Part shown: positions 1 through 6,431 of the stretch, piece after piece
Layout of the letters: every line of letters begins with the position of its first letter
Position numbering within the stretch: the first letter of the stretch is position 1
From: SAR92 clade bacterium
GTDB lineage: Bacteria > Pseudomonadota > Gammaproteobacteria > Pseudomonadales > Porticoccaceae
Length of the DNA: 10,915 nucleotides
Direction: 5' to 3'
Assembly: GCA_018607545.1 (NCBI GenBank)
Contig: JABBBF010000056.1
Coordinates: 1 to 10,915, forward strand
The notes under the pieces: model-generated
The model's input: only the letters and a program-made list of their open reading frames with translations
What the model was told of the DNA's origin: nothing
Databases searched by the model: none
Program-made: the position numbers and the translations under genes

Positions 1-191
1 CAAGATTCACATTCGCTTCTGGCGCGTCCGTAATCTATACATCGACATGACTTGCAATTACTTAAATACTGTTTTGGAATTTATTCATCTGCTGACGCAG
101 TGGCAGTTATAGCAGCTATTCTTCAGGGGGCCAAAAAGTCTCTATATTTAGTCCCACAGCTTGGCGCCTTAAAATTTGCGTCACCTGACAT
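1..191. other. Left-edge region with no recognised gene
   Basis: I see no convincing gene here. A frame open from base 2 to a TAG ending at 109 on the plus strand has no recognisable protein character. The first frame closes at a TAA after ten codons, so the end of a gene entering from the left cannot be excluded. The stretch lies downstream of fliC, which already has its own terminator. No fliD or fliS, the usual flagellin neighbours, begins here. Confidence 0.4.
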
Positions 192-246
192 CCCGGCAAA
201 AAAAAGCGCCACCTGAATTGTACTTCAGGTGGCGCTTACTGCCGGG
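192..246 (-). terminator. Rho-independent terminator of fliC with extended outer stem
   Basis: A perfect 14-bp inverted repeat (204-217 with 224-237, arm AAGCGCCACCTGAA, 6-base loop) lies about 47 bases past the fliC stop codon. Read on the minus strand, the stem is followed directly by a run of eight T (plus-strand A run 198-205), the classical intrinsic terminator form. A second pair, CCCGGCA at 192-198 and TGCCGGG at 240-246, is complementary and encloses both the stem and the T run, so a longer structure is possible. The hairpin strongly suggests that the flagellin transcript ends here. Confidence 0.9.
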
Positions 247-284
247 GAAACTATGACTGTTAGAGGTTAAACAGCTTTAATCAT

Positions 285-1457
285 TTAACCTTTTAGCAAC
301 TGCAGTACTGACTGGGCAGACTGATTGGCTTGCGCGAGCATAGCAGTACCTGCTTGCTGAATAATCTGGGTGCGCGCTAGCTCAGTTGTTTCCTTAGCAT
401 AATTGGCATCTTCAACGCGACTGCGAGAGGCCTCGGCGTTTTGCGATACGTTCGCTAAATTATCAACCACATATTCCAGGCGATTCATCACTGCACCATA
501 GGTTGCGCGCTGAGTGTTAATGCCATTAATAGCAGTGTCAATGTTAGCCAGAGCTATCGCTGCCAGCGCAGATGTGCTGAGACTGATTGGGTCAGTACCG
601 ACGGTATCTTCAGTGACGGTTACAGCGCTGCTTGCTTCAGTAACAGTAGGAGCAGCGGCCACTGAGCCAGAGGTTTTATAGGTAAATTCAAGGCCGTCAC
701 CATCAGAATTAGCGGCAACGGTGAATAGCAGGTCATCATATCCGGTAGCGCCCTGAATGGCCGTTACCTGTTCTGCCACGGTTGCATCATCCGCTTGAGT
801 AACTGAGACAGAATTTGTGCCGTCAGAGATAACCTGAGCAACACCGGAGCTGTCATCTATTTCTGCTGCTGGGATGCTGTAAACAGCGGCCACAGCGGTG
901 TCAGAAATATTATTAGGTGAGGTGCCATCATTTTTGAAAACACCAGTACCTGCAGTGCTCCAGTCACCCAGATTAATTTGAATTGTCTGATCGGCATTGG
1001 CGCCAACCTGGTAAGTCACGGTGCCATCGGTACCTGCAGTGCCATCGAGAATATTTTCTCCGTTCCACTGGGTGGACTCGGAAACACGTAGGATTTCAGC
1101 TTGCAGTGCAACAAACTCGACATTTAGATTAGAGCGGTCAGTTGCGGTGTTGGTTTCGGTAATAGACTGAATGGCCAGTTCACGCATTCTCTGCAGCATA
1201 TTGGCCAATTCAATTGAGGCGCCATCAGCAGTTTGAATCATAGCGATCGCATCATTGGCATTGCGAGCTGCCTGGTCCAGGCCTTTAATTTGAGCGGTCA
1301 TTCGTGAAGAAATAGCCAGGCCAGCTGCATCGTCCGAGGCTGAGTTGATGCGCTTGCCGGTAGACAGTCGCTCCATCGCTTGGCCCATTAATCGGTCATT
1401 CTTGCTCAAAGCATTTTGGGTAATTGTTGCGCCCACGTTTGTATTAATAACAGTCAT
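285..1457 (-). CDS. fliC: Flagellin, filament subunit
   Basis: Structural subunit of the flagellar filament, exported through the flagellar type III apparatus and polymerised at the filament tip. The 390-residue protein has the conserved D0/D1 ends: residues 1-165, with STGKRINSASDDAAGLAIS at 32-50, and residues 300-390, ending in the amphipathic helix with TQIIQQAGTAMLAQANQS at 363-380. The segment LQRMRELAIQS (88-98) matches the conserved D1 stretch that TLR5 recognises in enteric flagellins. The middle (about 166-300) is a Thr/Ser/Asp-rich variable domain that includes a Flagellin_IN-like repeat near 205-265. I chose the ATG at 1455-1457 rather than the ATG 54 bases upstream because flagellins begin MxxINTN and AGAGGAA sits just before this start. 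A strong terminator follows the gene. It is preceded by a partial sigma-28 site and by flaG. Confidence 0.97.
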   Translation of the reverse strand: MTVINTNVGATITQNALSKNDRLMGQAMERLSTGKRINSASDDAAGLAISSRMTAQIKGLDQAARNANDAIAMIQTADGASIELANMLQRMRELAIQSITETNTATDRSNLNVEFVALQAEILRVSESTQWNGENILDGTAGTDGTVTYQVGANADQTIQINLGDWSTAGTGVFKNDGTSPNNISDTAVAAVYSIPAAEIDDSSGVAQVISDGTNSVSVTQADDATVAEQVTAIQGATGYDDLLFTVAANSDGDGLEFTYKTSGSVAAAPTVTEASSAVTVTEDTVGTDPISLSTSALAAIALANIDTAINGINTQRATYGAVMNRLEYVVDNLANVSQNAEASRSRVEDANYAKETTELARTQIIQQAGTAMLAQANQSAQSVLQLLKG

Positions 1458-1479
1458 TTCAAATTCCTCTATATTCTTT

Positions 1480-1506
1480 TGATCGGCTGCTTTAATCAAA
1501 GTGTTG
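1480..1506 (-). promoter_or_regulatory. Possible sigma-28 promoter of fliC
   Basis: GCCGATCA (plus 1480-1487) matches the flagellar sigma-28 -10 element GCCGATAA at 7 of 8 positions. The -35 position, 11 bases upstream, reads CAACACTT (plus 1499-1506), only 4 of 8 against TAAAGTTT. The implied 5' leader would be very short, about 15-20 bases, but would still contain the AGAGGAA ribosome site. This is a plausible but weak site. Transcription reading through from flaG is the alternative. Confidence 0.4.
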
Positions 1507-1745
1507 TGCAACCGGGATAGTTAGAATCAATTCACTTACTAAAAAGCTGAATAATGAGACTAAAACTTACCAATTGCCGTCTTGCGGGGTTTAACTCCGA
1601 TTTGACGGCTCGCACAGAGGAAGTTGCAATACTGATGCCAAAATTTGGTTATGCCGAATTATTTAATTTTAAATTGATAAAAAACAACAGCTTACGCCAT
1701 TTATTTTTTTTAGTGGAAGAGATTATTGCAGATAGTGGCAAGGAG

Positions 1746-1786
1746 TTGCCGGCGAAATTGCCGCAAATATTGCCGTAAAATTGCCG
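1746..1786. repeat. Four-copy phased TTGCCG direct repeat
   Basis: TTGCCG occurs at 1746-1751, 1758-1763, 1770-1775 and 1781-1786, with start-to-start spacing of 12, 12 and 11 bases. Most copies sit in a wider ATTGCCG context separated by A/T-rich spacers. On the minus strand, the sense of flaG and fliC, this reads CGGCAA four times. The near-helical phasing is what cooperative regulator sites show, but no known regulator is identified. The pair with 11-base spacing has the GG-N10-GC geometry of a sigma-54 promoter on the minus strand, although its other positions match poorly. Confidence 0.6.
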
Positions 1787-1841
1787 CTTTGTCAGAATAC
1801 CGTCAATTGCATTTTGATCCATAGTGGATCAGTTTCAGCGG

Positions 1842-2267
1842 TCAATACAGCTCGTCAAATAACACACCTTTAAGGGACTCCAGATTTGCCGCAACACGCA
1901 AGATCGCCTCTCCAGGCATTGTGCGTACCAGCTCACCCGTGTCTTTGTTGGTCACATGGACAACAAAACGGTGCGACGCGCTATCAACAGAAAATTGTAA
2001 GCTGGTAGGCGCTTTTTTCATCGCGAGATTAAGCGTTTTAACGGCTTCTTTAACATCAGTCAGGGTTTGATTGAGTTGCTTGATGCTTTCGTCTTTAGTT
2101 GCCGACACATCTTTGCTGACATCCTGAATAGATGTCGATGGGACAGACGCCGGCACGCTGGGCGCAGCTGGAGCCGACCCATTCGCGAGCTTGGTCGGCG
2201 TGGAAGCCGGCGCAAGCGCTGTGCTCAGTTTTAGATTGCCGTCGATACCAGACATATCTGTCACCAT
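1842..2267 (-). CDS. flaG: FlaG family flagellar protein
   Basis: FlaG proteins are small flagellar accessory proteins usually linked to the flagellin/FliD locus. They influence filament length or stability, and their biochemical role is poorly defined. The 141-residue product has a low-complexity Ala/Pro/Ser N-terminus (15-47), a predicted helical segment (58-85), and the conserved FlaG core from LQFSVDSASHRFVVHVTNKD (90-109). That core continues with TGELVRTMPGEAILRVAANLE and a terminal GVLFDELY. No signal peptide is visible, as expected for a flagellar export substrate. The start is uncertain: the ATG at 2267 has no clear ribosome site, while the internal ATG (Met5, plus 2253-2255) follows GGTGA. 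A near-consensus sigma-28 promoter lies about 105 bases upstream. Unusually, the gene lies upstream of fliC rather than after it. Confidence 0.9.
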   Translation of the reverse strand: MVTDMSGIDGNLKLSTALAPASTPTKLANGSAPAAPSVPASVPSTSIQDVSKDVSATKDESIKQLNQTLTDVKEAVKTLNLAMKKAPTSLQFSVDSASHRFVVHVTNKDTGELVRTMPGEAILRVAANLESLKGVLFDELY

Positions 2268-2371
2268 TTTAAATTTGCGCTCAAGGTTTAATCCGCGAGC
2301 AGTTTAAGTCGTTACCCTGGCAGCCCATCAAAGGGCCTTTCACCGGGGGAAACTCTCCCAATCACAACTTA

Positions 2372-2398
2372 ACATCGGCAGGTGAATTAAAAGCTTTA
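2372..2398 (-). promoter_or_regulatory. Sigma-28 (FliA) promoter of flaG
   Basis: On the minus strand TAAAGCTT (plus 2391-2398), an 11-base spacer, and GCCGATGT (plus 2372-2379) match the flagellar class III consensus TAAAGTTT-N11-GCCGATAA. Agreement is 7 of 8 at -35 and 6 of 8 at -10, with exact spacing. The expected start of transcription near 2365 gives a leader of about 100 bases before flaG. This indicates late-class flagellar control by FliA/FlgM. Confidence 0.85.
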
Positions 2399-2443
2399 AT
2401 TTATTTTTAAAAAACTCTCATTGGGTTTTGCCGCGCTCGAGCG

Positions 2444-2473
2444 CTGTCAGCGAATAGGTTCTGCAGCTATACT
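2444..2473 (+). promoter_or_regulatory. Candidate sigma-70 promoter of dctQM
   Basis: CTGTCA (2444-2449, 4 of 6 to TTGACA) and TATACT (2468-2473, 5 of 6 to TATAAT) are separated by 18 bases and lie 36 bases before the dctQ GTG start. This is the best vegetative promoter match in the divergent flaG/dctQ intergenic region. It has not been tested against alternatives. Confidence 0.45.
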
Positions 2474-2480
2474 TGGCTGC

Positions 2481-2493
2481 GCATTAATAATGC
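2481..2493. promoter_or_regulatory. Palindrome at the predicted dctQM transcription start, possible operator
   Basis: GCATTA-A-TAATGC is a perfect 6+1+6 inverted repeat lying just downstream of the candidate -10 (2468-2473) and just before the dctQ ribosome site. A repressor bound here would block initiation or early elongation, and TRAP operons are commonly controlled by local regulators. No regulator gene is adjacent in this window, and a 13-base AT-rich palindrome may arise by chance. Confidence 0.3.
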
Positions 2494-2509
2494 ATTACCA
2501 GGAGCTGTC

Positions 2510-3070
2510 GTGAAGGCTATTTCCCTAATTATCAAAATGATTGATCGCTTTACCGATTATACCGGCAGGCTTATCTCCTGGCTGACATTGGCTATGGTGA
2601 CGATAACCGTGATCGTGGTTGTTTTGCGCTACTTTTTTGAAAGTGGATCCATTGCTTTACAGGAGTCGATCACCTATCTGCACGGTCTGGTATTTATGCT
2701 AGGTATCGCCTTTACCTTGCAGCGCGGCGGTCATGTCAGGGTGGATATTTTTTATCGCGGTTTCTCACCTGAGCGCAAGGCACTGGTGGATCTGGTTGGG
2801 GGAGTCTTATTTTTGCTGCCGGTAACCCTGCTGATCATTTTTATGTCCTGGGACTATGTCGCGGCGAGCTGGTCAATAGGTGAGACCTCAGAGGAGCGCA
2901 GCGGTATCGCCGGTATCTACCTGCTTAAAACACTGTTGTTGGCGATGCCTGCAACCCTGTTATTGCAGGGTATTGCCGAGATTCTAAAAAATATATTGAT
3001 ACTGATGGGCAAACAGCCGCCAGAGGCAATCGATTATCTGCAGCAAGAGCATTTGGAGCCGCAGGTCTGA
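2510..3070 (+). CDS. dctQ: TRAP transporter small permease subunit (DctQ type)
   Basis: Small membrane subunit of a tripartite ATP-independent periplasmic transporter, which imports small organic acids or related solutes using the sodium gradient. The 186-residue protein shows the four expected transmembrane helices, at about 22-40, 50-70, 93-115 and 136-158. It has the family motif around HVRVDIFY (75-82), preceded by a SITYLHGLVFMLGIAFTLQRG stretch. This HVRVD form is typical of the small subunits classed with mannitol/chloroaromatic-type TRAP systems (COG4665). The true substrate is unknown. Translation starts at GTG, supported by AGGAG at 2500-2504, five bases upstream. The stop overlaps the dctM start (TGATG), so the two are translationally coupled. 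Confidence 0.92.
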   Translation: MKAISLIIKMIDRFTDYTGRLISWLTLAMVTITVIVVVLRYFFESGSIALQESITYLHGLVFMLGIAFTLQRGGHVRVDIFYRGFSPERKALVDLVGGVLFLLPVTLLIIFMSWDYVAASWSIGETSEERSGIAGIYLLKTLLLAMPATLLLQGIAEILKNILILMGKQPPEAIDYLQQEHLEPQV

Positions 3071-4440
3071 TGGCAGAACTTATCCCCCTTCTTATGTTCG
3101 TAGTGATTTGTCTGGTGTTGATGGCAGGCTATCCTGTGGCGCTGTCGCTCTCGGGCACTGCATTGATCTTTGCCTTTGTCGGCTATATGACCGGCACCTT
3201 TGATATGGCCTTTTTGTATGCACTGCCCAACAGGCTGTTTGGCACCATCAAAAATACCACTCTAATCGCTGTGCCGCTGTTTGTGTTTATGGGGGTGATG
3301 CTGGAAAAGTCACGCCTGGCCGAGGACTTGCTCGAGAGTATGGCGGATCTGTTTAAAGGGTTTCGCAGTGGCCTGGGTATTTCGGTGGTGCTGGTCGGTG
3401 CACTGCTGGCGGCGAGCACCGGTATTGTCGGCGCCACAGTAGTGACCATGGGCTTGATGTCACTGCCTACTATGTTAAAGCGGGGCTATTCGCCGTCTCA
3501 GGCGACGGGGATTATTTGCGCCACGGGCACACTGGGACAGATTATTCCCCCTTCAATCGCGCTGGTTCTGCTCGGTGATATTCTCTCCAGTGCCTATCAG
3601 CAGGCGCAGCTCAATATGGGTATCTTTACCCCCAAGGTTGTCTCTATTGGCGACCTGTTTGTCGGTGCAATTATTCCCGGGCTGATTTTAGTTGCGCTCT
3701 ACTGCGCCTATGTCATTCTGTTTGCCAGACCCCAACTTCAGTCGCAGCAGGCGATTGATCAGCTTTCGGCGACCAATAAGTTGTCTCGTGCAATGCGCAA
3801 TCTACTGCCGCCGATATTTTTGATTGGCGCGGTACTGGGTTCAATTTTGACTGGTGCAGCAACCCCGACAGAAGCCGCAGCGGTGGGTGCCTTTGGCGCG
3901 ACCCTGCTGGCAATGTTTAAGGGGCAGCTGTCAGTGGCTCGCCTGCGTGAAGTTGCCCAGAACACCACCGAAGTGACCTCCATGGTGTTTTTGATTCTGA
4001 TTGGCGCGGCGATATTCTCATTGGTATTCCGCGGGTTTGGCGGTGAGGAGATGGTCGAGCAGTTCTTCTCGCAACTGCCGGGCGGTGTGGTCAGCGCAAC
4101 TATTCTGGTCATGGTGGTTATATTTTTGCTGGGCTTTGTACTGGATTTTATTGAGATTACTTTTGTTGTCGTGCCGATTGTTGGCCCGGTACTGCTCGCC
4201 ATGGGCTTGGATCCGGTGTGGCTGGGTATTATGATTGCCATAAATCTCCAGACCTCCTTTTTAACACCGCCATTTGGATTTGCGCTGTTCTACCTGCGCG
4301 GTGTTGCACCAGCCGCGGTCGAGACCTCGGATATGTACCGCGGCGTGGCACCGTTTATTATGATTCAGCTATTTGTAATGTTGATGCTATCGGTGTGGCC
4401 AGCGCTGGCAACCTGGTTGCCCACAGCTATTTACAACTGA
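3070..4440 (+). CDS. dctM: TRAP transporter large permease subunit (DctM type)
   Basis: Large membrane subunit, the transport channel of the TRAP system, in the inner membrane with DctQ. At 456 residues it is somewhat longer than the usual 425 or so of DctM. Hallmarks include NTTLIAVPLFVFMGVMLEKS (62-81), ATGTLGQIIPPSIALVLLGD (151-170) and the later ATPTEAAAVGAFGA. The C-terminal NLQTSFLTPPFGFALFYLRG and the inserted segment near 171-195, between the IIPPS motif and the next helix, resemble the mannitol/chloroaromatic (FcbT3-like, COG4664) branch; this is a family-level inference. The start codon overlaps the dctQ stop. No dctP solute-binding gene is present on either side: upstream is divergent flaG, downstream a convergent hydrolase. 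I see no obvious terminator in the 49 bases after its stop. Confidence 0.95.
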   Translation: MAELIPLLMFVVICLVLMAGYPVALSLSGTALIFAFVGYMTGTFDMAFLYALPNRLFGTIKNTTLIAVPLFVFMGVMLEKSRLAEDLLESMADLFKGFRSGLGISVVLVGALLAASTGIVGATVVTMGLMSLPTMLKRGYSPSQATGIICATGTLGQIIPPSIALVLLGDILSSAYQQAQLNMGIFTPKVVSIGDLFVGAIIPGLILVALYCAYVILFARPQLQSQQAIDQLSATNKLSRAMRNLLPPIFLIGAVLGSILTGAATPTEAAAVGAFGATLLAMFKGQLSVARLREVAQNTTEVTSMVFLILIGAAIFSLVFRGFGGEEMVEQFFSQLPGGVVSATILVMVVIFLLGFVLDFIEITFVVVPIVGPVLLAMGLDPVWLGIMIAINLQTSFLTPPFGFALFYLRGVAPAAVETSDMYRGVAPFIMIQLFVMLMLSVWPALATWLPTAIYN

Positions 4441-4489
4441 AATTTTTGAAACCGGGGTGGGCGTGTAATGGTGAGCTATCTACAGTCCT

Positions 4490-5449
4490 TCAAAGTTTAA
4501 TAGCGGCAAAGATTTTTTCTCGCAGGTCCTTGTGCTCATTAACCAGATGGTGGCCAGCACCATTGATCAGGTTAAGGTTCATCTGGGGAAATTTTTCCTC
4601 GAATAGTTTGATGTTATAACGCCAGTCCAGAGTTCCATCCTCATCGCCCTGAATCACATTGATTGGAAAGTTGCTGCCCGGGTGGCTTTCTATTTCCTCA
4701 ACCCAATCCGCCATGGCGCCTATCCAGGCATTTGGCAATCGATGGGGTTGAAAGGGATCTTGATGCTGAAGGAAATATAAAAATTCTCGGTCGTGAGAGT
4801 TTTTTCGAAAGACTCTTTTAAGGGTCTTGCGAAAGGGTCCGGTGAGCTTAAAAGCCCAGCGATTAAATTTCCAGAGATGGGGATGCGCAAGCGGAGCCAG
4901 CAGATTAAGGCTGGCAAAGGGATAGTTACTGGTATTGGTCTGTTCGAGCAGTTGTTTCAGCAAGATGGCACCGCCAGTACTCTGTCCGATGCCATGCAGT
5001 GGGCCTGGACAAAATTCCGATGCGGCACTGACCACCTGATTAAGCTGGCGGACATATTCACCGTAACTGTCAATATAGCCCGGCTCACCACTCGACAGGC
5101 CGTGGCCAATAAGGTCAAAGCAGACCACCGCATACTGGCGGCGAAGAAGCTCGTCAATCAGGTTTCTATACAGGCCGGTATGATCGAGATAGCCGTGAAC
5201 AATAACGACAGTCCCCAGGGCGCCGTCCGGTTGCCAGGCCATAATATGCGTCTGCTGGCCAGCGTCGGTTAGATGTCCGGCGTGAAGTTGCACACTGTCG
5301 TTTGGGCGCGGCAGGCGATAAAAGTCAAGGTAGTTTCTAAGTGCGCTGTTAGCGGTTAAATCAGCCACCGCAGCGGGAGTGAAAGGCGGGAGTTTTTGCC
5401 GCAGGCTCTCTATGTTTTGCGGGGCAAAATCTGACTGTGCATAACCCAT
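4490..5449 (-). CDS. Alpha/beta hydrolase, monoacylglycerol lipase/lysophospholipase type (PldB, S33-like)
   Basis: Predicted serine hydrolase acting on ester bonds of lipids or related small esters. The 319-residue protein has the alpha/beta-hydrolase core: VVIVHGYLDHTG (81-92) holds the oxyanion HG pair, FDLIGHGLSSGEPGYIDSY (111-129) is typical of the monoglyceride lipase group, and GIGQSTGG (153-160) carries the nucleophile Ser157. QGDEDGTLD (267-275) gives the likely acid, Asp271, and GAGHHLVNE gives the likely His300. The triad is therefore complete. No signal peptide or membrane segment is visible, so a cytoplasmic location is likely. The region at about 188-250 forms the variable cap. 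The gene is convergent with dctM and divergent from the ECF sigma gene (79-base gap). The ribosome site (GGAT before the ATG) is weak. The substrate is not predictable. Confidence 0.9.
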   Translation of the reverse strand: MGYAQSDFAPQNIESLRQKLPPFTPAAVADLTANSALRNYLDFYRLPRPNDSVQLHAGHLTDAGQQTHIMAWQPDGALGTVVIVHGYLDHTGLYRNLIDELLRRQYAVVCFDLIGHGLSSGEPGYIDSYGEYVRQLNQVVSAASEFCPGPLHGIGQSTGGAILLKQLLEQTNTSNYPFASLNLLAPLAHPHLWKFNRWAFKLTGPFRKTLKRVFRKNSHDREFLYFLQHQDPFQPHRLPNAWIGAMADWVEEIESHPGSNFPINVIQGDEDGTLDWRYNIKLFEEKFPQMNLNLINGAGHHLVNEHKDLREKIFAAIKL

Positions 5450-5528
5450 AGATTTATCCGAATTTTGTGTTAGAGTTCCTTAAAAATACTTGTTTGATAT
5501 GTAACCGAACAACCCACATCTTGTCAGA

Positions 5529-6074
5529 ATGAGTATGAATTACAATAATAAAGATTTCGTTGAAAAATTAATTAGTTCACACAGTACGACGCTGGTCAGA
5601 TTCTTAGCGCGTCGCATGAACAGCCGTGAAGATGCCGAAGATATCGCGCAGGCGGCTTTTATACGTCTCTACACCCTGGACGATCCAAGCAAGTTATCCA
5701 ATGCCAAGGCCTTTCTCTTTCAGGTTGCTGCCAATATGTCGATCGACCAGCTGCGCAGAAAAGTTTTACATCAAAACTATTTGGAGCGCGAGGGCGCTAA
5801 ACCCCCTAGTAATGGCTCAATGCCAGTTAGTTCGCCGGTTGAAAATATCTCCCTCGAGCGAGAGATGGAAGCCAAGCAGACGTTGACGTTTATTTACCAA
5901 TCCCTGGAGGGATTGCCGCAAAACCCGAGGCAGGCATTTATTTTGAATCGCGCCAAAGGCCTTACCTACCCAGAGATTGCCAAGCAAATGGGCGTCTCTG
6001 TCAGCTCTGTCGAGAAATATATCCTAGAGGCGCTCAAGCATCTACGCAGCGCTCTCGCCGACACAGGCAAATAG
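5529..6074 (+). CDS. FecI-like ECF RNA polymerase sigma factor
   Basis: Sigma-70 family extracytoplasmic-function factor that directs RNA polymerase to target promoters, here probably those of the adjacent surface-signalling genes. The 181-residue protein has region 2 at about 16-80, with REDAEDIAQAAFIRLY (33-48) and AFLFQVAANMSIDQLRRK (61-78). A linker follows, then region 4 (about 120-173) with the helix-turn-helix GLTYPEIAKQMGVSVSSVEKY (144-164). The SVEKYILEALKHLR ending is characteristic of the FecI subgroup, and the FecR and STN-receptor genes downstream fit that group. The start is ATG at 5529 or at 5535 (Met3); neither has a good ribosome site. A 357-base gap separates it from fecR, whereas fecI and fecR are often almost adjacent. 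Confidence 0.93.
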   Translation: MSMNYNNKDFVEKLISSHSTTLVRFLARRMNSREDAEDIAQAAFIRLYTLDDPSKLSNAKAFLFQVAANMSIDQLRRKVLHQNYLEREGAKPPSNGSMPVSSPVENISLEREMEAKQTLTFIYQSLEGLPQNPRQAFILNRAKGLTYPEIAKQMGVSVSSVEKYILEALKHLRSALADTGK

Positions 6075-6431
6075 TTTTTCCTTACTAATCATCCCCAAAT
6101 TACACTGAAAAAGCCCCATATTGGTGCGCTTGCCCCTTTTTGTGTTATATCGGGGTGCTATAAATGCTGGGTATTTCAATTTTTTGTTTACTGTTTCCCT
6201 CTGGAGCGCCTGATCTGGCTGGCCTCAGCCTAAGTAGCGGCCATCAGGTGCAGATGGCACAAAAATTGTATGCAAATATAGATAAAGCACTGTTTGTTTT
6301 TTTTGTTTATGCCAAAATGGTCTGGGGTATTTGCACTTCCGCTCGTCTAAGCTGTGAGAAATCTTATTAAACAGTAAAGCCCGCTCAATAGGGGCTAGCA
6401 ACAAGAATACAAGCTACTTGAGTACAAGCCA
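6075..6431 (+). other. Intergenic region between the ECF sigma gene and fecR (357 bases)
   Basis: No gene that I can support. A 68-codon frame (6164-6370) has a possible ribosome site (GGGGTG seven bases before its ATG) and a hydrophobic start, but no recognisable domain. A short hairpin with arms AGCCC (6378-6382) and GGGCT (6392-6396) lies shortly before fecR and may belong to its leader. T-rich runs occur near 6296-6306. The length suggests that fecR and the receptor have their own promoter here, possibly one recognised by the sigma factor, but I cannot identify clear -35/-10 elements. No convincing terminator follows the sigma gene. Confidence 0.5.

Larger units (their letters stand above)
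1458..1841. other. Intergenic region between flaG and fliC (384 bases)
   Basis: No supported gene. The only open frame of note (plus strand 1554-1778, 74 codons) has no ribosome site, no recognisable domain, and runs through the TTGCCG repeats. Just after the flaG stop on the minus strand lies a 6-bp inverted repeat, TGATCC/GGATCA (1815-1820 and 1826-1831, 5-base loop). No T run follows it, so it is at best a weak terminator. The centre (about 1655-1715) is very AT-rich. The candidate fliC promoter and ribosome site lie at the left end. Confidence 0.6.

Noticed and set aside
1458..1511. Longer flagellin start (18 extra N-terminal residues)
   Set aside because: The extension lacks flagellin character and overlaps the candidate promoter. 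The downstream ATG has AGAGGAA before it and gives the conserved MxxINTN start.
1554..1778. 74-codon plus-strand ORF between fliC and flaG
   Set aside because: No ribosome site, no recognisable domain, AT-rich composition, and its end is formed by the TTGCCG repeats. Probably chance.
1770..1787. Sigma-54 promoter for fliC in the TTGCCG array
   Set aside because: The GG-N10-GC spacing is right, but the flanking -24 and -12 bases match poorly and the spacing follows automatically from the repeat period, so it is not called as a promoter.
2268..2371. Cyclic-di-GMP or other riboswitch in the flaG leader
   Set aside because: The roughly 100-base leader has only short complementary stretches (for example AAAGG/CCTTT at 2330-2340) and no recognisable riboswitch core.
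3759..4241. 160-codon minus-strand ORF inside dctM
   Set aside because: It lies wholly antisense to well-conserved TRAP permease sequence and is low in complexity (Thr/Ser/Pro/Ile), as expected for a shadow frame.
4793..5272. 159-codon plus-strand ORF opposite the hydrolase
   Set aside because: The minus-strand frame contains the intact alpha/beta-hydrolase triad; the plus-strand frame has no domain features.
6164..6370. 68-codon ORF in the sigma-fecR gap
   Set aside because: It has a possible ribosome site but no recognisable features. Kept only as a possibility in the description of the gap.
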